From Exiguobacterium sp. SL-9 (GTDB lineage: Bacteria; Bacillota; Bacilli; Exiguobacteriales; Exiguobacteriaceae): 64,000 nt of DNA. How positions within the stretch are numbered: the first letter of the stretch is position 1; the number at the start of each line of letters is the position of its first letter. Both the position numbers and the translations under genes were made by a program. The stretch is from NCBI RefSeq assembly GCF_004336985.1, contig NZ_SJUO01000003.1, forward strand, positions 186,001 through 250,000, given 5' to 3'. Under the pieces are notes generated by a model that saw only the letters and a program-made list of their open reading frames with translations, did not search any database and was not told the origin of the DNA. Shown one piece after another: positions 35,520 through 44,692 of the stretch.

Positions 35520-35978
35520 CTATTTTTCAAACAAAGAGAACCCACCTCGTTCGCCGACATAACGGAAGCCGAAACGGGGATAATAGGCGTTCAAAAATGG
35601 ATTCGTGGCGACGCAGTCGAGGCGAACCCGGTCCGGCGTCGCTGCAAGTGCATGACGCATCAACTGTTCGCCGACTTGCTGGCCTTTCATCCGGTCATCG
35701 ACGACAAGGCGATGCAAATAGACGGCCGCGTCAGAATCGTCCCACAAGTTCTCGTCCCAAGACGTCGGCGGAATCAAACTGACCGCCCCGGCGATGTCTC
35801 CGTTCGCTTCGTATACATAAACGGTCCCGTTCGTGACGTCATGGGTCACAAAATCGGTCCGGCTCGGTTCTAAATATTTTTGCCACTGCGTTTTTCCAGC
35901 GGCCCGAAACGATTGCGCTTTCGTCAAAATCAATTGATCAATCGCCAAAAGATCGGCCTGTGTGGCCAAACGGATCAT
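35520..35978 (-). CDS. GNAT-family N-acetyltransferase
   Basis: 152 aa. MIRLATQADLLAIDQLIL start, VYLHRLVVDDRMKGQQVGEQLMRHAL (acetyl-CoA loop with Q-x-V-G in place of RGxGxG) and NAYYPRFGFRYVGERGG end are GNAT features. The gene lies directly upstream of the MerR-TipAS gene on the same strand but that gene has its own promoter. Substrate unknown. Confidence 0.85.
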   Translation of the reverse strand: MIRLATQADLLAIDQLILTKAQSFRAAGKTQWQKYLEPSRTDFVTHDVTNGTVYVYEANGDIAGAVSLIPPTSWDENLWDDSDAAVYLHRLVVDDRMKGQQVGEQLMRHALAATPDRVRLDCVATNPFLNAYYPRFGFRYVGERGGFSLFEK

Positions 35979-36050
35979 GTAAGTCGCCTCACTTTCATTT
36001 CATTTCAAATTCGTGTAGGGTACACGATGAGTAAGCTGTTGAAAACATCT

Positions 36051-36109
36051 TTGTGTCGTGGAATGATTTTTGGTAAGATAAACTTACTGCAATCGTGCAA
36101 ACGATTGCG
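36051..36109 (+). promoter_or_regulatory. Promoter with LacI-type (MalR-like) operator before the alpha-glucosidase gene
   Basis: TTGTGT (36051-36056), 17 bp, TAAGAT (36074-36079). GCAATCGT (36089-36096) and ACGATTGC (36101-36108) form a palindrome at the expected transcription start, and TGCAAACGATTGCG (36096-36109) has the central-CG layout of LacI-family sites, close to the MalR operator core CGCAAACGTTTGCG. Three mismatches to cre make CcpA less likely. The rest of 35979-36192 shows no gene. Confidence 0.65.
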
Positions 36110-36192
36110 CTAACGAGATGAAGAGACAACAGCACTGATATTAGTATATAGGATGCGCAGTGAGTTTAGGGACAAGGGAGTATCATTGACAC

Positions 36193-37902
36193 ATGCAACT
36201 TTTACAACGTGACCAACACACACAAACGAAAACACTGAAACGAAACTGGTGGAAAGAAGCCGTCGCTTATCAAATCTACCCGCGCAGTTTTTACGATGCG
36301 AACGGGGACGGGATCGGTGACATTCAAGGGATCATCGACAAACTCGATTACTTGAAAGATCTCGGCGTCGACGTCATTTGGATTTGTCCGATGTACAAGT
36401 CACCGAACGATGACAACGGGTATGACATTAGTGACTATCAAGACATCATGGATGAGTTCGGGACGATGGAAGACTTCGACCGTCTATTGACAGAAGTCCA
36501 CGCGCGCGGCATGAAGCTGCTGCTCGACCTCGTCGTCAACCATACGTCAGATGAGCATCCATGGTTCATCGAGTCGAAGAGCTCGAAAGACAACCCGAAG
36601 CGCGACTGGTACATTTGGCGCGACGGCAAGCCCGACGGCTCGAAACCGAACAACTGGGAGTCGATCTTCGGCGGGTCGGCCTGGGAGTTCGATGAGACGA
36701 CCGAGCAATACTTCTTGCACGTCTTCTCGAAGAAACAGCCGGACCTGAACTGGGAGAACGCGGAGATGCGTCAGACGATCTACAACATGATCAACTGGTG
36801 GCTCGATAAAGGCATCGACGGGTTCCGTGTCGACGCCATCAGTCACATCCGGAAGCACCCGTCGTTCGGCGACTTGCCGAACCCGGAAGGCCTCGATTTC
36901 GTCCCGTCGTTCGAGATGCACATGAACGTCGACGGGATTCACGGTTACTTGGAAGAACTTCGCGACGAGACGTTCAATAAACACGACATCATGACGGTCG
37001 GTGAAGCGAACGGTGTCTCGCCTGACGATGCCCACCTTTGGGTCGGTGAGAAGGAAGGCAAGATGAACATGGTGTTCCAATTCGAACACATGGGCCTCTG
37101 GCGTGAAGACGCTGAATCGAAGCTCGACGTCGTTCACTTGAAGAACGTCCTCACGAAATGGCAAAAAGGCCTCGAAGCGGACGGCTGGAACGCCCTTTAC
37201 GTCGAGAACCACGACCAGACACGGACCGTGTCATCGTGGGGTGATGACGAGCGCTATTGGAAAGAAAGCGCCAAGTCAATCGCGATGATGTATTTCCTTA
37301 TGCAAGGGACGCCGTTCATCTATCAAGGGCAAGAGATCGGCATGACGAACGTGAAATTCGACTCGATCGACCAGTACGACGACATCGCGACGCGTAACCG
37401 TTATTACATCGGTCTCGAACATGGCAAGAGCCATGACGAGATGATGGACATCACGTGGAACTCGTCACGTGACAACACGCGGACGCCGATGCAATGGAAC
37501 GCGGGACCGAATGCAGGATTCACGTTCGCAGAGAAGTCTTGGTTCGGCATCAACCCGAACTATACGGACATCAACGTCGATGCTCAGCTCGAAGATGAGG
37601 ACTCGATTCTCAACTTCTATAAAGAGATGATTCGTCTTCGCAAGCAAGACGAGACGTTCGTCTATGGGACGTATGACATCGTCTTGCCGGAACATCCGGA
37701 AATCTATGCGTACACGCGTACGCTTGGTGACTCGCAATACCTCGTCATGACGAACTTGACGGGGAAAGAAGCCATCTTTGCGACGGAGATCACGCTTCGC
37801 TCAGAAGACGTCGTCTTGAAAAACATGCCGCTCGAGCCGCATGATGAGACGACATTGCTTCACTTGAAACCGTTCGAAGGACGTGTCTATAAATTGAGTT
37901 AA
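36193..37902 (+). CDS. GH13 alpha-glucosidase (oligo-1,6-glucosidase type)
   Basis: 569 aa. KRNWWKEAVAYQIYPRSFYDANGDGIGD is the classical opening of GH13 oligo-1,6-/alpha-glucosidases, here with a 15-residue N-terminal extension. Catalytic regions: DLVVNHTSDEHPW, GIDGFRVDAISHI (nucleophile), TVGEANG (acid/base) and VENHDQTR. No signal peptide, so it acts in the cytoplasm on short malto- or isomalto-oligosaccharides. Together with the secreted amylase at 2560 it would finish starch breakdown. Trehalose-6-phosphate hydrolase is a related alternative, but no tre genes are nearby. Confidence 0.9.
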   Translation: MQLLQRDQHTQTKTLKRNWWKEAVAYQIYPRSFYDANGDGIGDIQGIIDKLDYLKDLGVDVIWICPMYKSPNDDNGYDISDYQDIMDEFGTMEDFDRLLTEVHARGMKLLLDLVVNHTSDEHPWFIESKSSKDNPKRDWYIWRDGKPDGSKPNNWESIFGGSAWEFDETTEQYFLHVFSKKQPDLNWENAEMRQTIYNMINWWLDKGIDGFRVDAISHIRKHPSFGDLPNPEGLDFVPSFEMHMNVDGIHGYLEELRDETFNKHDIMTVGEANGVSPDDAHLWVGEKEGKMNMVFQFEHMGLWREDAESKLDVVHLKNVLTKWQKGLEADGWNALYVENHDQTRTVSSWGDDERYWKESAKSIAMMYFLMQGTPFIYQGQEIGMTNVKFDSIDQYDDIATRNRYYIGLEHGKSHDEMMDITWNSSRDNTRTPMQWNAGPNAGFTFAEKSWFGINPNYTDINVDAQLEDEDSILNFYKEMIRLRKQDETFVYGTYDIVLPEHPEIYAYTRTLGDSQYLVMTNLTGKEAIFATEITLRSEDVVLKNMPLEPHDETTLLHLKPFEGRVYKLS

Positions 37903-37908
37903 TCCGAA

Positions 37909-37932
37909 GGCCGCCTCTGTGCGGTCTTTTTT
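37909..37932 (+). terminator. Terminator after the alpha-glucosidase gene
   Basis: GGCCGC, loop CTCTGT, GCGGTC, then TTTTTT. Confidence 0.8.
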
Positions 37933-37989
37933 GAGCACAGGGAAATAACGAATGAGCACGAATCTATTTAATGATGAGGAGGGATCGGA

Positions 37990-38649
37990 GTGAGATTATT
38001 ACTGACATCGGCCGGTATCAAAAATGAACGAATCAAACAATCGTTGCTCGAGTTACTAGGGAGACCGATTGAGGAGTGTAACGCCCTTTGTATTCCGACC
38101 GCGATTTACGCGCTACCAGGTGGGACGAATCACGCGTGGAACTTTTTCAACGGTGATTTCTCGACGCCGATGTGTGAGGTAGGGTGGAAGTCGGTCGGGG
38201 TCCTCGAATTGAGTGCCCTCCCAAGCCTTGATGAAACGGTGTGGAGACCGGCGTTCGACGAAGCGGATGTGTTGTTGGTCAACGGAGGCGACCCACTGTT
38301 CTTGCATTATTGGATGAAGCAGTCTGGTGTCGCGCAGCTGTTGCCGGATTGGAAGGGCGTCTATGTCGGTTTGAGTGCCGGTAGCATGGTTATGACCCCA
38401 CGCATCGGGGAGGCGTTTGTCGGTTGGCAGGCCCCAGGCGTCCAAAGCGATGAGACGCTAGGCTACGTCGATTTCTCGATTTTCCCTCACCTCGATCATG
38501 AGATGTTGCCAGAGAACACGTCCGAGCATGCGATCGAATGGGCAGAGATGCTGGCTGGGCCGAGCTACGCCATTGATGACGAGACGGCGATTCGAGTCGT
38601 CGACGGACGCATCGACGTGATTTCAGAAGGGCATTGGTTGAAGTTTTAA
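37990..38649 (+). CDS. Peptidase E / S51-family (class I GATase-like) protein
   Basis: 219 aa, GTG start after GAGGAGGG. MRLLLTSAGIKNERIKQSL opening, VLLVNGGDPLFLHYWM and VGLSAGSMVMTP place the nucleophile Ser in the GxSAGS elbow of S51 serine peptidases; the PHLDHE loop supplies a His. S51 enzymes remove N-terminal Asp from dipeptides. Specificity cannot be told from sequence. Confidence 0.82.
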   Translation: MRLLLTSAGIKNERIKQSLLELLGRPIEECNALCIPTAIYALPGGTNHAWNFFNGDFSTPMCEVGWKSVGVLELSALPSLDETVWRPAFDEADVLLVNGGDPLFLHYWMKQSGVAQLLPDWKGVYVGLSAGSMVMTPRIGEAFVGWQAPGVQSDETLGYVDFSIFPHLDHEMLPENTSEHAIEWAEMLAGPSYAIDDETAIRVVDGRIDVISEGHWLKF

Positions 38650-38658
38650 CAAAACGAA

Positions 38659-38690
38659 CGGCCGCGGATTATCACGTCCACGGTCTTTTG
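38659..38690 (+). terminator. Weak terminator after the peptidase gene
   Basis: GGCCGCGGA pairs with TCCACGGTC with one mismatch, followed by TTTT. The remaining bases to 38835 hold only a possible TGGTACGAT extended -10 (38803-38811). Confidence 0.55.
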
Positions 38691-38835
38691 CTTGAAGCGG
38701 ACTTCTTGCACGCACATAATATAAAATTGATCAGCCGCGACGTGTGAAGCGCGTGAGAACCGGGAAAGAAAAAGTTACCGATTCCGGACTATTCGCGAGA
38801 TATGGTACGATGGGACAGCGGAAAGGGGAATCACC

Positions 38836-39255
38836 ATGGCAATTGAACCGAAACGCGTACGTGTGCGCCAAAAGACGACGATCCGTGAGATCGCGGAACC
38901 GATCGAGCTACTAGCCGATGGGCTCTATTATGAATTGAAGACCGGCTTCATCTTGACGTTCGATCAAGAACGAGAAGACGGTGTCGTCCCGACGACCATC
39001 AAATATACAACGGGCCGGCTTGCGCTCATCTGTAAAGGGCCGATCGAGATGAATCATTCCTTTATCGAAGGACGCTTGACGCAGAGCCTATATAAAAACC
39101 CATACATGTCCATGACGATGGCGACAACGACGGAGCGGCTCGATGTCGCCGACGGTAGTTGCCGATTCATCTACGAGTTATCGATGAACGACGACTTAGC
39201 GGGCAACTATGAAGTCGACGTCACGTGGACGTTTGAAGGAGGAGACGAAACATGA
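38836..39255 (+). CDS. ywiB: DUF1934 / YwiB-family protein
   Basis: 139 aa. VRVRQKTTI...LLADGLYYELKTGFILTFDQE and the C-terminal two-sheet pattern ending YEVDVTWTFEGG match YwiB, a small calycin-like beta-barrel protein of unknown role. In B. subtilis ywiB precedes argS; here it overlaps (ATGA) with an unrelated helical protein instead. Confidence 0.82.
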   Translation: MAIEPKRVRVRQKTTIREIAEPIELLADGLYYELKTGFILTFDQEREDGVVPTTIKYTTGRLALICKGPIEMNHSFIEGRLTQSLYKNPYMSMTMATTTERLDVADGSCRFIYELSMNDDLAGNYEVDVTWTFEGGDET

Positions 39256-39680
39256 ACTTTGCAGAACGTGTGAAAAAGATTGAAGAGATGTTGAACGAAG
39301 ATTGGTTCGAGATGCTCGAGACGAACGAGGACGAGTATGAAGAGTGGCGCGGACGCCTCGAGGACCACGCAGAGCAGGTCGTCGGGCACTACGACAACGA
39401 GACCGGCGTCGATATGGACTCGGTCGATAAATTACTCCAATTGAACGATGAGTTTCCGCTTCTTTATGGAGAGGATACGGTTCGGCTCTATATCGCCTTG
39501 ATCGAGGCGCGGCCAGAAGACAAATCGGTGTATGAACGCTACATCGACTACTTGGCGGCTATCGGTGACGCGACGCATGAAGCGTTTTTACGGTTTCATA
39601 CACTCGTGGAAGCGGGCCGGTTAGAAGAAGCGCGCGGGATCGCATCTCAGATGCCAAAACGATTAGGACTCGAAGACTAA
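39252..39680 (+). CDS. Acidic helical protein, co-translated with ywiB
   Basis: 142 aa, ATG overlapping the ywiB stop. Strongly acidic and predicted helical, with stretches such as RLYIALIEARPEDKSVYERYIDYLAAIGD that resemble a pair of TPR-like helices. No signal peptide or membrane segment. I do not recognise a family. The tight coupling to ywiB is the only functional hint. Confidence 0.75.
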   Translation: MNFAERVKKIEEMLNEDWFEMLETNEDEYEEWRGRLEDHAEQVVGHYDNETGVDMDSVDKLLQLNDEFPLLYGEDTVRLYIALIEARPEDKSVYERYIDYLAAIGDATHEAFLRFHTLVEAGRLEEARGIASQMPKRLGLED

Positions 39681-39700
39681 GGCCGCATTGCGGTCTTTTT
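39681..39700 (+). terminator. Terminator of the ywiB operon
   Basis: GGCCGC, loop ATT, GCGGTC, then TTTTT. Confidence 0.8.
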
Positions 39701-39726
39701 CATACATAGAAACAGGGGGGAGTCAG

Positions 39727-40242
39727 ATGTTGCGACTCGTGAAGACATCAATGGATCAGGAAGCAAAAGTGATCGACTTTTTAAAGGAATGGCGGGAACG
39801 GGGCGAGACGATCGTCCCGAACGCGGTCGACCGTGACGCGTCTGACTTCGCGTCATACGTCAAACAAATCCGTGATAAAGAGTTACGGGTGAACAACGTC
39901 AGTTGGGTGCCGAGCACGACGTATTGGCTAACGGACGGGGAGGAGTTGCTCGGGGCGGCGAATATCCGCCACGAATTGAATGACAACCTCATCAACTTTG
40001 GAGGACATATCGGGTACGGCATCAAGCCGAGCGCTCGCGGGCGGGGTCTCGCCACGAAACAGCTTGAACTCGCGCTCGAGAAGGCGAAAGAACTCGGCAT
40101 CGAGCGGGCCTTGATCACGTGCGATCGGACGAACGTGGCGTCACGCCAAGTCATTTTGAACAACGGCGGGGTGCCGGACACACCGTTCATGGAGGGAAGC
40201 GGCAAGGTCGTCGAACGGTTTTGGATTGAACTGAAAGGGTGA
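39727..40242 (+). CDS. GNAT-family acetyltransferase
   Basis: 171 aa; ATG at 39727 after AGGGGGGAG, rather than an in-frame start at 39688 inside the previous terminator. ELLGAANIRHELNDNLINFGGHIGYGIKPSARGRGLATKQLELALEKAKELGIERALITCD has the full GNAT acetyl-CoA loop (RGRGLA), and NNGGVPDTPF the C-terminal strand. Similar proteins are annotated as predicted acetyltransferases; substrate unknown. Confidence 0.85.
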   Translation: MLRLVKTSMDQEAKVIDFLKEWRERGETIVPNAVDRDASDFASYVKQIRDKELRVNNVSWVPSTTYWLTDGEELLGAANIRHELNDNLINFGGHIGYGIKPSARGRGLATKQLELALEKAKELGIERALITCDRTNVASRQVILNNGGVPDTPFMEGSGKVVERFWIELKG

Positions 40243-40248
40243 CACGAG

Positions 40249-40965
40249 ATGGCGAATTGGATCGTGTTCTATTTAGCGCTCATCAATTTTTTTGGGATTT
40301 ATCTGTTTCCACGAGACCGGGTGCCATCTCAAAAATGGTTCTCATTTTCAAGTGGGATCGCCATCACGTATTTTTTCATGTATCTGTTGCCGTCGCTCAA
40401 CAAGCGGCAAGATACGCTTCGAGTGGATTGGCTCGACCTGGCTCTGCCATCCGAAATTTATGTCATCAGCCTACTCGGCTTCACCGTCTTTTACGGAACG
40501 ATGCGTGTCGTCCGGACCCCGTATTTTCAAGATGAAACGGTGGACCAAAATGTCTCGTACTGGCTCCAGGTGACGCTTCTGACGGCATACATGTCTTTCT
40601 CGGCATATGTCGTCACCGCCTCTTCAGTCACATTCGTCGCCCGCAGCTTTTATGCGACGGCGCTCGGTGTCCATTTCCTCGCCGTCGGCCACGACCTCTA
40701 TCGTCACTACGGGAAACGTTACATCCGGCAAGGACGTTATTTTTTGAGTGGCGGGATTCTCGTCGGCGGCTTCTTCTCTCGTTTTGTCGAGTTGCCGACC
40801 CATATCGAGGCAATTTTATTCGCCTTCGTCGCCGGGGCAATGATTCTGAACATCGTCAAGTTCGAGCTCCCGGCCGACCGTAATCTTCACTTTCGGACGT
40901 TCGTGCTCGCAGTCGTCGGGTATGGCGGTATCCTCTTATTCTTAAAGCACGTACTCAATTTTTGA
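40249..40965 (+). CDS. Polytopic membrane protein of unknown function
   Basis: 238 aa, about seven or eight hydrophobic segments spread over the whole length, starting six bases after the GNAT stop. A His-rich turn, GVHFLAVGHDLYRHYGKRY, lies near the centre, with acidic residues (FVELPTHIE) in the following segment. That pattern is loosely like metal transporters of the ZIP group, but the motifs are not convincing. I do not assign a function. Confidence 0.7.
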   Translation: MANWIVFYLALINFFGIYLFPRDRVPSQKWFSFSSGIAITYFFMYLLPSLNKRQDTLRVDWLDLALPSEIYVISLLGFTVFYGTMRVVRTPYFQDETVDQNVSYWLQVTLLTAYMSFSAYVVTASSVTFVARSFYATALGVHFLAVGHDLYRHYGKRYIRQGRYFLSGGILVGGFFSRFVELPTHIEAILFAFVAGAMILNIVKFELPADRNLHFRTFVLAVVGYGGILLFLKHVLNF

Positions 40966-40979
40966 CCGCTTCAATAAAA

Positions 40980-41011
40980 TGAATGACTGTTCATTCATTG
41001 TTTGGTATACT
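40980..41011 (+). promoter_or_regulatory. FadR-type operator overlapping the fadF promoter
   Basis: TGAATGA-CTGT-TCATTCA (40980-40997) agrees with the B. subtilis FadR box TGAATGAMTANTCATTCA at all but one position. An extended -10, TGGTATACT (TATACT 41006-41011), lies nine bases downstream, so a bound repressor would cover the -35 region. Confidence 0.8.
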
Positions 41012-41054
41012 GAATTCAAGATTGAATCCGTTTTCATAAGGGGGAGTTTTGGGG

Positions 41055-43184
41055 ATGTCTACATTTTTAATCGTCAACTGGATTCTATTCTTGCTCGTCC
41101 TCGGCTATGGACTATATTTGTTCGCCTCGCTGGTGTATCAGCGCTATACGTTCATCAAGCTCGGGAAACAGGCAGAGTGGAGCCAAACGAACAAAGAACG
41201 GCTTGAACAGGTCATGATCAACGTGTTCGGCCAAAAAAAATTGTTGAAAGATAAGAAGAGCGGCATCATTCACGTCATGATGTTCTATGGGTTCATCCTC
41301 GTCCAGTTCGGGGCCATCGACTTCATCTGGAAAGGGCTTGCTGTCGGGACGCGTTTCCCGCACATCCCGCTCGGTCCGCTCTATCCGATTTTCACGTTCA
41401 TGCAAGAAATCGTCATGCTCATGATTCTCGTTGCGGTCGTTTGGGGATTCTACCGCCGTTATGTCGAGAAGCTCGTGCGCTTGAAACGAAACTTCTTGGC
41501 CGGTCTCGCCCTCATCTTCATCGGTGGGCTGATGGTATCGGTCTTGTTCGGAAACGGGTTTTACCTCGTCTATAAAGAAGAGCTCCCGATGTGGGGCGAG
41601 CCGGTCGCGACACTCATCGGTTCGGCGTTCGCCTGGGTACCTGGCGGTGTCGCCTTCGCCTTGTTCGTCGTCTTCTGGTGGCTACACCTCTTGTTCTTGC
41701 TCAGCTTTATGATTTATATCCCGCAAGGCAAGCATGCTCACTTGATTGCCGGGACGCTCAACGTTTGGCTCGGACGGACACATAAGGTCGGTCGTCTCGC
41801 GCCAGTCGATTTCTCAGCGATGGAAGAGGACGAGGAGTCGGATGAAGAAATCGTCTTCGGCGTCAATAAAATCGAGGACTTCAACCAAAAACAACTCGTC
41901 GATCTATATGCCTGTGTCGAGTGCGGACGCTGTACGAACGTCTGCCCGGCGACAGGGACCGGGAAGATGTTGTCGCCGATGGACCTCATCGTCAAACTAC
42001 GCGACCATATGAACATGAAAGGGGCCGCCATCACGCGCAAATCGCCGTGGGCTCCGGCACTCATGTTCCAAAACACGCAAGGGGCCGAGATCGCGGCTGC
42101 GGCGATGAATGGAAACATGCTCGTCGCCGACGAGTTGATTGGCAACGTCATCACCGAAGAAGAGATTTGGGCATGTACGACGTGTCGCAACTGTGAGGAT
42201 CAATGTCCGGTCATGAACGAGCACGTCGACAAGATCATCGACCTTCGTCGTTACCTCGTCATGATGGAAGGGAAGATGGATCCTGAGGCGCAGCGTACGG
42301 TCGCGAACATCGAACGTCAAGGCAATCCGTGGGGGATGAACCGGAAAGAGCGCGAGAACTGGCGCAAAGACCGGGAAGAACTCGTCATTCCGACAGCGAA
42401 AGAGAAGAAGAAGGCCGGCGAAGAGTTCGAATTCCTCTTCTGGGTCGGGGCGATGGGCTCATACGATAGCCGCAGCCAAAAAGTCGCCCAAAGCTTTGCG
42501 AGCGTCTTGAACAAGGCTGGTGTCTCGTTCGCCATCCTCGGGAACGAAGAGAAGAACTCAGGGGACACACCACGCCGCATCGGGAATGAGCTGTTGTTCC
42601 AAGAGCTCGCCGAGGCGAACATCAAACTGTTCGAAAAGTACGGGGTCACAAAGATCGTCACAGTCGACCCGCACGCGTACAACACGTTCAAAAACGAGTA
42701 TCCGGACTTCGGACTAAGTGGTGTGAAAGTATATCACCATACCGAGCTCCTGGCTGAGCTCCTCGATACAGGCCGGGTCAAGCCGGACTTCTCTGTGAAC
42801 GAGCGCGTCGTCTATCACGACTCGTGTTACCTTGGACGCTATAACGGCATTTACGATGCCCCGCGTTTTGTACTCGAACGCATCCCGGGTGTCGAACTCG
42901 TCGAGGCGGACCGGAACCGTGAGAACGGCATGTGCTGCGGCGCCGGCGGCGGTCTCATGTGGCAAGAGGAGAAAGTCGGGACGCGCGTCAACGTAGCCCG
43001 GACCGAGCAATTGCTTGAGACGAAGCCAACGGTCATCGGCTCGGCCTGTCCGTATTGCTTGACGATGCTCTCCGACGGGACGAAAGCGAAAGAAGTCGAT
43101 GAAACGGTCGGCACGTTCGATGTCGTCGAACTACTCGATCGCTCCCTCGCTCCGCTCGAAATACTAGAACCACTCATGCAATAA
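41055..43184 (+). CDS. fadF: FadF-like membrane iron-sulfur oxidoreductase
   Basis: 709 aa, ATG at 41055 eight bases after GGGGGAG. An N-terminal membrane domain (about residues 1-245, five or six segments, nitrate-reductase-gamma-like) is followed by two 4Fe-4S motifs, CVECGRCTNVCP and CTTCRNCEDQCP (about 295-380), and two Cys-rich CCG-type regions (HDSCYLGRYN...CCGAGGG and CPYCLTML). B. subtilis FadF (YwjF, about 705 aa) has this layout and passes electrons from acyl-CoA dehydrogenase/ETF to the quinone pool in beta-oxidation. The FadR-type operator upstream fits that role. Confidence 0.88.
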   Translation: MSTFLIVNWILFLLVLGYGLYLFASLVYQRYTFIKLGKQAEWSQTNKERLEQVMINVFGQKKLLKDKKSGIIHVMMFYGFILVQFGAIDFIWKGLAVGTRFPHIPLGPLYPIFTFMQEIVMLMILVAVVWGFYRRYVEKLVRLKRNFLAGLALIFIGGLMVSVLFGNGFYLVYKEELPMWGEPVATLIGSAFAWVPGGVAFALFVVFWWLHLLFLLSFMIYIPQGKHAHLIAGTLNVWLGRTHKVGRLAPVDFSAMEEDEESDEEIVFGVNKIEDFNQKQLVDLYACVECGRCTNVCPATGTGKMLSPMDLIVKLRDHMNMKGAAITRKSPWAPALMFQNTQGAEIAAAAMNGNMLVADELIGNVITEEEIWACTTCRNCEDQCPVMNEHVDKIIDLRRYLVMMEGKMDPEAQRTVANIERQGNPWGMNRKERENWRKDREELVIPTAKEKKKAGEEFEFLFWVGAMGSYDSRSQKVAQSFASVLNKAGVSFAILGNEEKNSGDTPRRIGNELLFQELAEANIKLFEKYGVTKIVTVDPHAYNTFKNEYPDFGLSGVKVYHHTELLAELLDTGRVKPDFSVNERVVYHDSCYLGRYNGIYDAPRFVLERIPGVELVEADRNRENGMCCGAGGGLMWQEEKVGTRVNVARTEQLLETKPTVIGSACPYCLTMLSDGTKAKEVDETVGTFDVVELLDRSLAPLEILEPLMQ

Positions 43185-43218
43185 AAACAAGGCACGGTCC
43201 GCGGACCGTGCCTTGTTT
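43185..43218. terminator. Bidirectional terminator between fadF and hemAT
   Basis: AAACAAGGCACGGTCC pairs with GGACCGTGCCTTGTTT around a GC loop; the loop is minimal so the inner base pairs probably open. Confidence 0.85.
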
Positions 43219-43219
43219 G

Positions 43220-44521
43220 TTAGGACTGCATCTCAGCAGTCGCCAACAAAGAAGACGTCAAGTGCGATAAGCCTTGCGTCGTCTCGTTGATGGCTGAGAT
43301 CGTCTCGACCATTTGGCCGAGGTCTTGCTTATTGCGTTCAAATGATAGGACGTAATTGCCCATCTCGTCTTTGACGGTCGAAAAACCGACTTTGACGGCG
43401 CCGAGTTGGCGCATCGCTTCGTCGTTCGTCCGATGCATCTGGCCCATCTGGTCGAGCAGGGCGGCGATGTTTGCCTCATTTTCATGAATGAGGACGTTAA
43501 TTTGACTGCTCAGTTGTTTCGCGTTTTCGGCGAGCGTCCGCACTTCGGTCGCGACGACGGCGAAACCTTTGCCGTGTTCACCGGCCCGAGCCGCTTCAAT
43601 CGATGCGTTCAAGGCGAGCAAGTTCGTCTGATTGGCAATCTGTTCGATGCTACGCGTCATACTGACGATATCTTGTGAACCGTCTTTCAGGGCGGTGATG
43701 CGCTCGAGTGAGGCATCGATATACGTCGTCGATTGCTTGAACTCGGTTTCCATCTGCTCGATTTGTTCACCGTTCGTATGCGTCAAGTTCATCAAGTGTC
43801 GGCTCAACGTCTCCGTCTGCTCGGTCTCGGATAAGACTTGATGGGCACGTTTGCTCGTCTCGGACATGGCGTGGCCGGTCTGTTCCATCGTCGTCGCGAC
43901 TTCGGTACTGACGCGGTTCACGTCGTTCAATAATGTCATCCGGGCTACATTCCCTGATTCAATTTCATCGAGTCTGGCATCGACATATTGCTCTGTAACG
44001 ATTTGCGCGTCCAAGTTCATCGCGTGGGATAAGGCGAGGAGTGATTCGGTCATCGTGGCAGGATCGTGTTGATAATGTTCGACGATCTTAGGGATGAGTA
44101 ACGTGTTGAAGGCGGAATACGTCGCGAGGAACCAGACGACCGGTACTGAGAAGTGGTGATGCGTCTGACCCATCCGCTTGCGCATGGCGAGAAACTTGTC
44201 ATCGATGTTCCCGGTCAACAAGCTCCGGAAGTAGTCAGCGAATACTTTTTTAAGTCGCTCGCGTGTCGACGAGGCGTTGGCGATTTTGACCATGTCGGGT
44301 TGAAGCATCAAATGATCGAGTACGTTTTCGAGTACGTCATCTAACACCGACTCGACGAGCGGGGCCATCGTTTGAAGTCGTTTGACTTGAGAGGACGTAT
44401 AGCCCATATAATGCGCCCGTCCGTTCAAATTCGGATCGGTCGGTTGGGCGATCGTCGTCATATCGGGGAAGCCGATCGATGCGACGTAGGCGGTAGATTT
44501 TGATTTACGGAACAATGCCAT
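43220..44521 (-). CDS. Globin-coupled methyl-accepting chemotaxis protein (HemAT-like)
   Basis: 433 aa, nearly the length of B. subtilis HemAT (432). A protoglobin sensor domain (about residues 10-190) with [24 protein letters not shown], where the proximal haem His is expected, is followed by a methyl-accepting signalling domain with the conserved hairpin [44 protein letters not shown]. No membrane segment, so it is a soluble aerotaxis sensor. Three consecutive His make the exact ligand uncertain. SD AAGGAG precedes the ATG. Confidence 0.87.
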   Translation of the reverse strand: MALFRKSKSTAYVASIGFPDMTTIAQPTDPNLNGRAHYMGYTSSQVKRLQTMAPLVESVLDDVLENVLDHLMLQPDMVKIANASSTRERLKKVFADYFRSLLTGNIDDKFLAMRKRMGQTHHHFSVPVVWFLATYSAFNTLLIPKIVEHYQHDPATMTESLLALSHAMNLDAQIVTEQYVDARLDEIESGNVARMTLLNDVNRVSTEVATTMEQTGHAMSETSKRAHQVLSETEQTETLSRHLMNLTHTNGEQIEQMETEFKQSTTYIDASLERITALKDGSQDIVSMTRSIEQIANQTNLLALNASIEAARAGEHGKGFAVVATEVRTLAENAKQLSSQINVLIHENEANIAALLDQMGQMHRTNDEAMRQLGAVKVGFSTVKDEMGNYVLSFERNKQDLGQMVETISAINETTQGLSHLTSSLLATAEMQS

Positions 44522-44692
44522 GTTTTATTCTCCTTTTTTCTCATATAGCTAAAATGCCATTCTCCTCTATATCGGCAAAGATGTGAAAAAAATGAGAAAT
44601 TGATGTGCGAAGAAGCAGGTTGTGCTCGTGCTAGAAGCGGGAAGAAAAAAGAGAAGGCGGTTCGGACATTTTTGAGAAATGGGGTGTTCCGT

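Noticed and set aside
36547-37212. 221-codon antisense frame within the alpha-glucosidase gene.
   Set aside because: Antisense shadow of a strongly supported GH13 gene.
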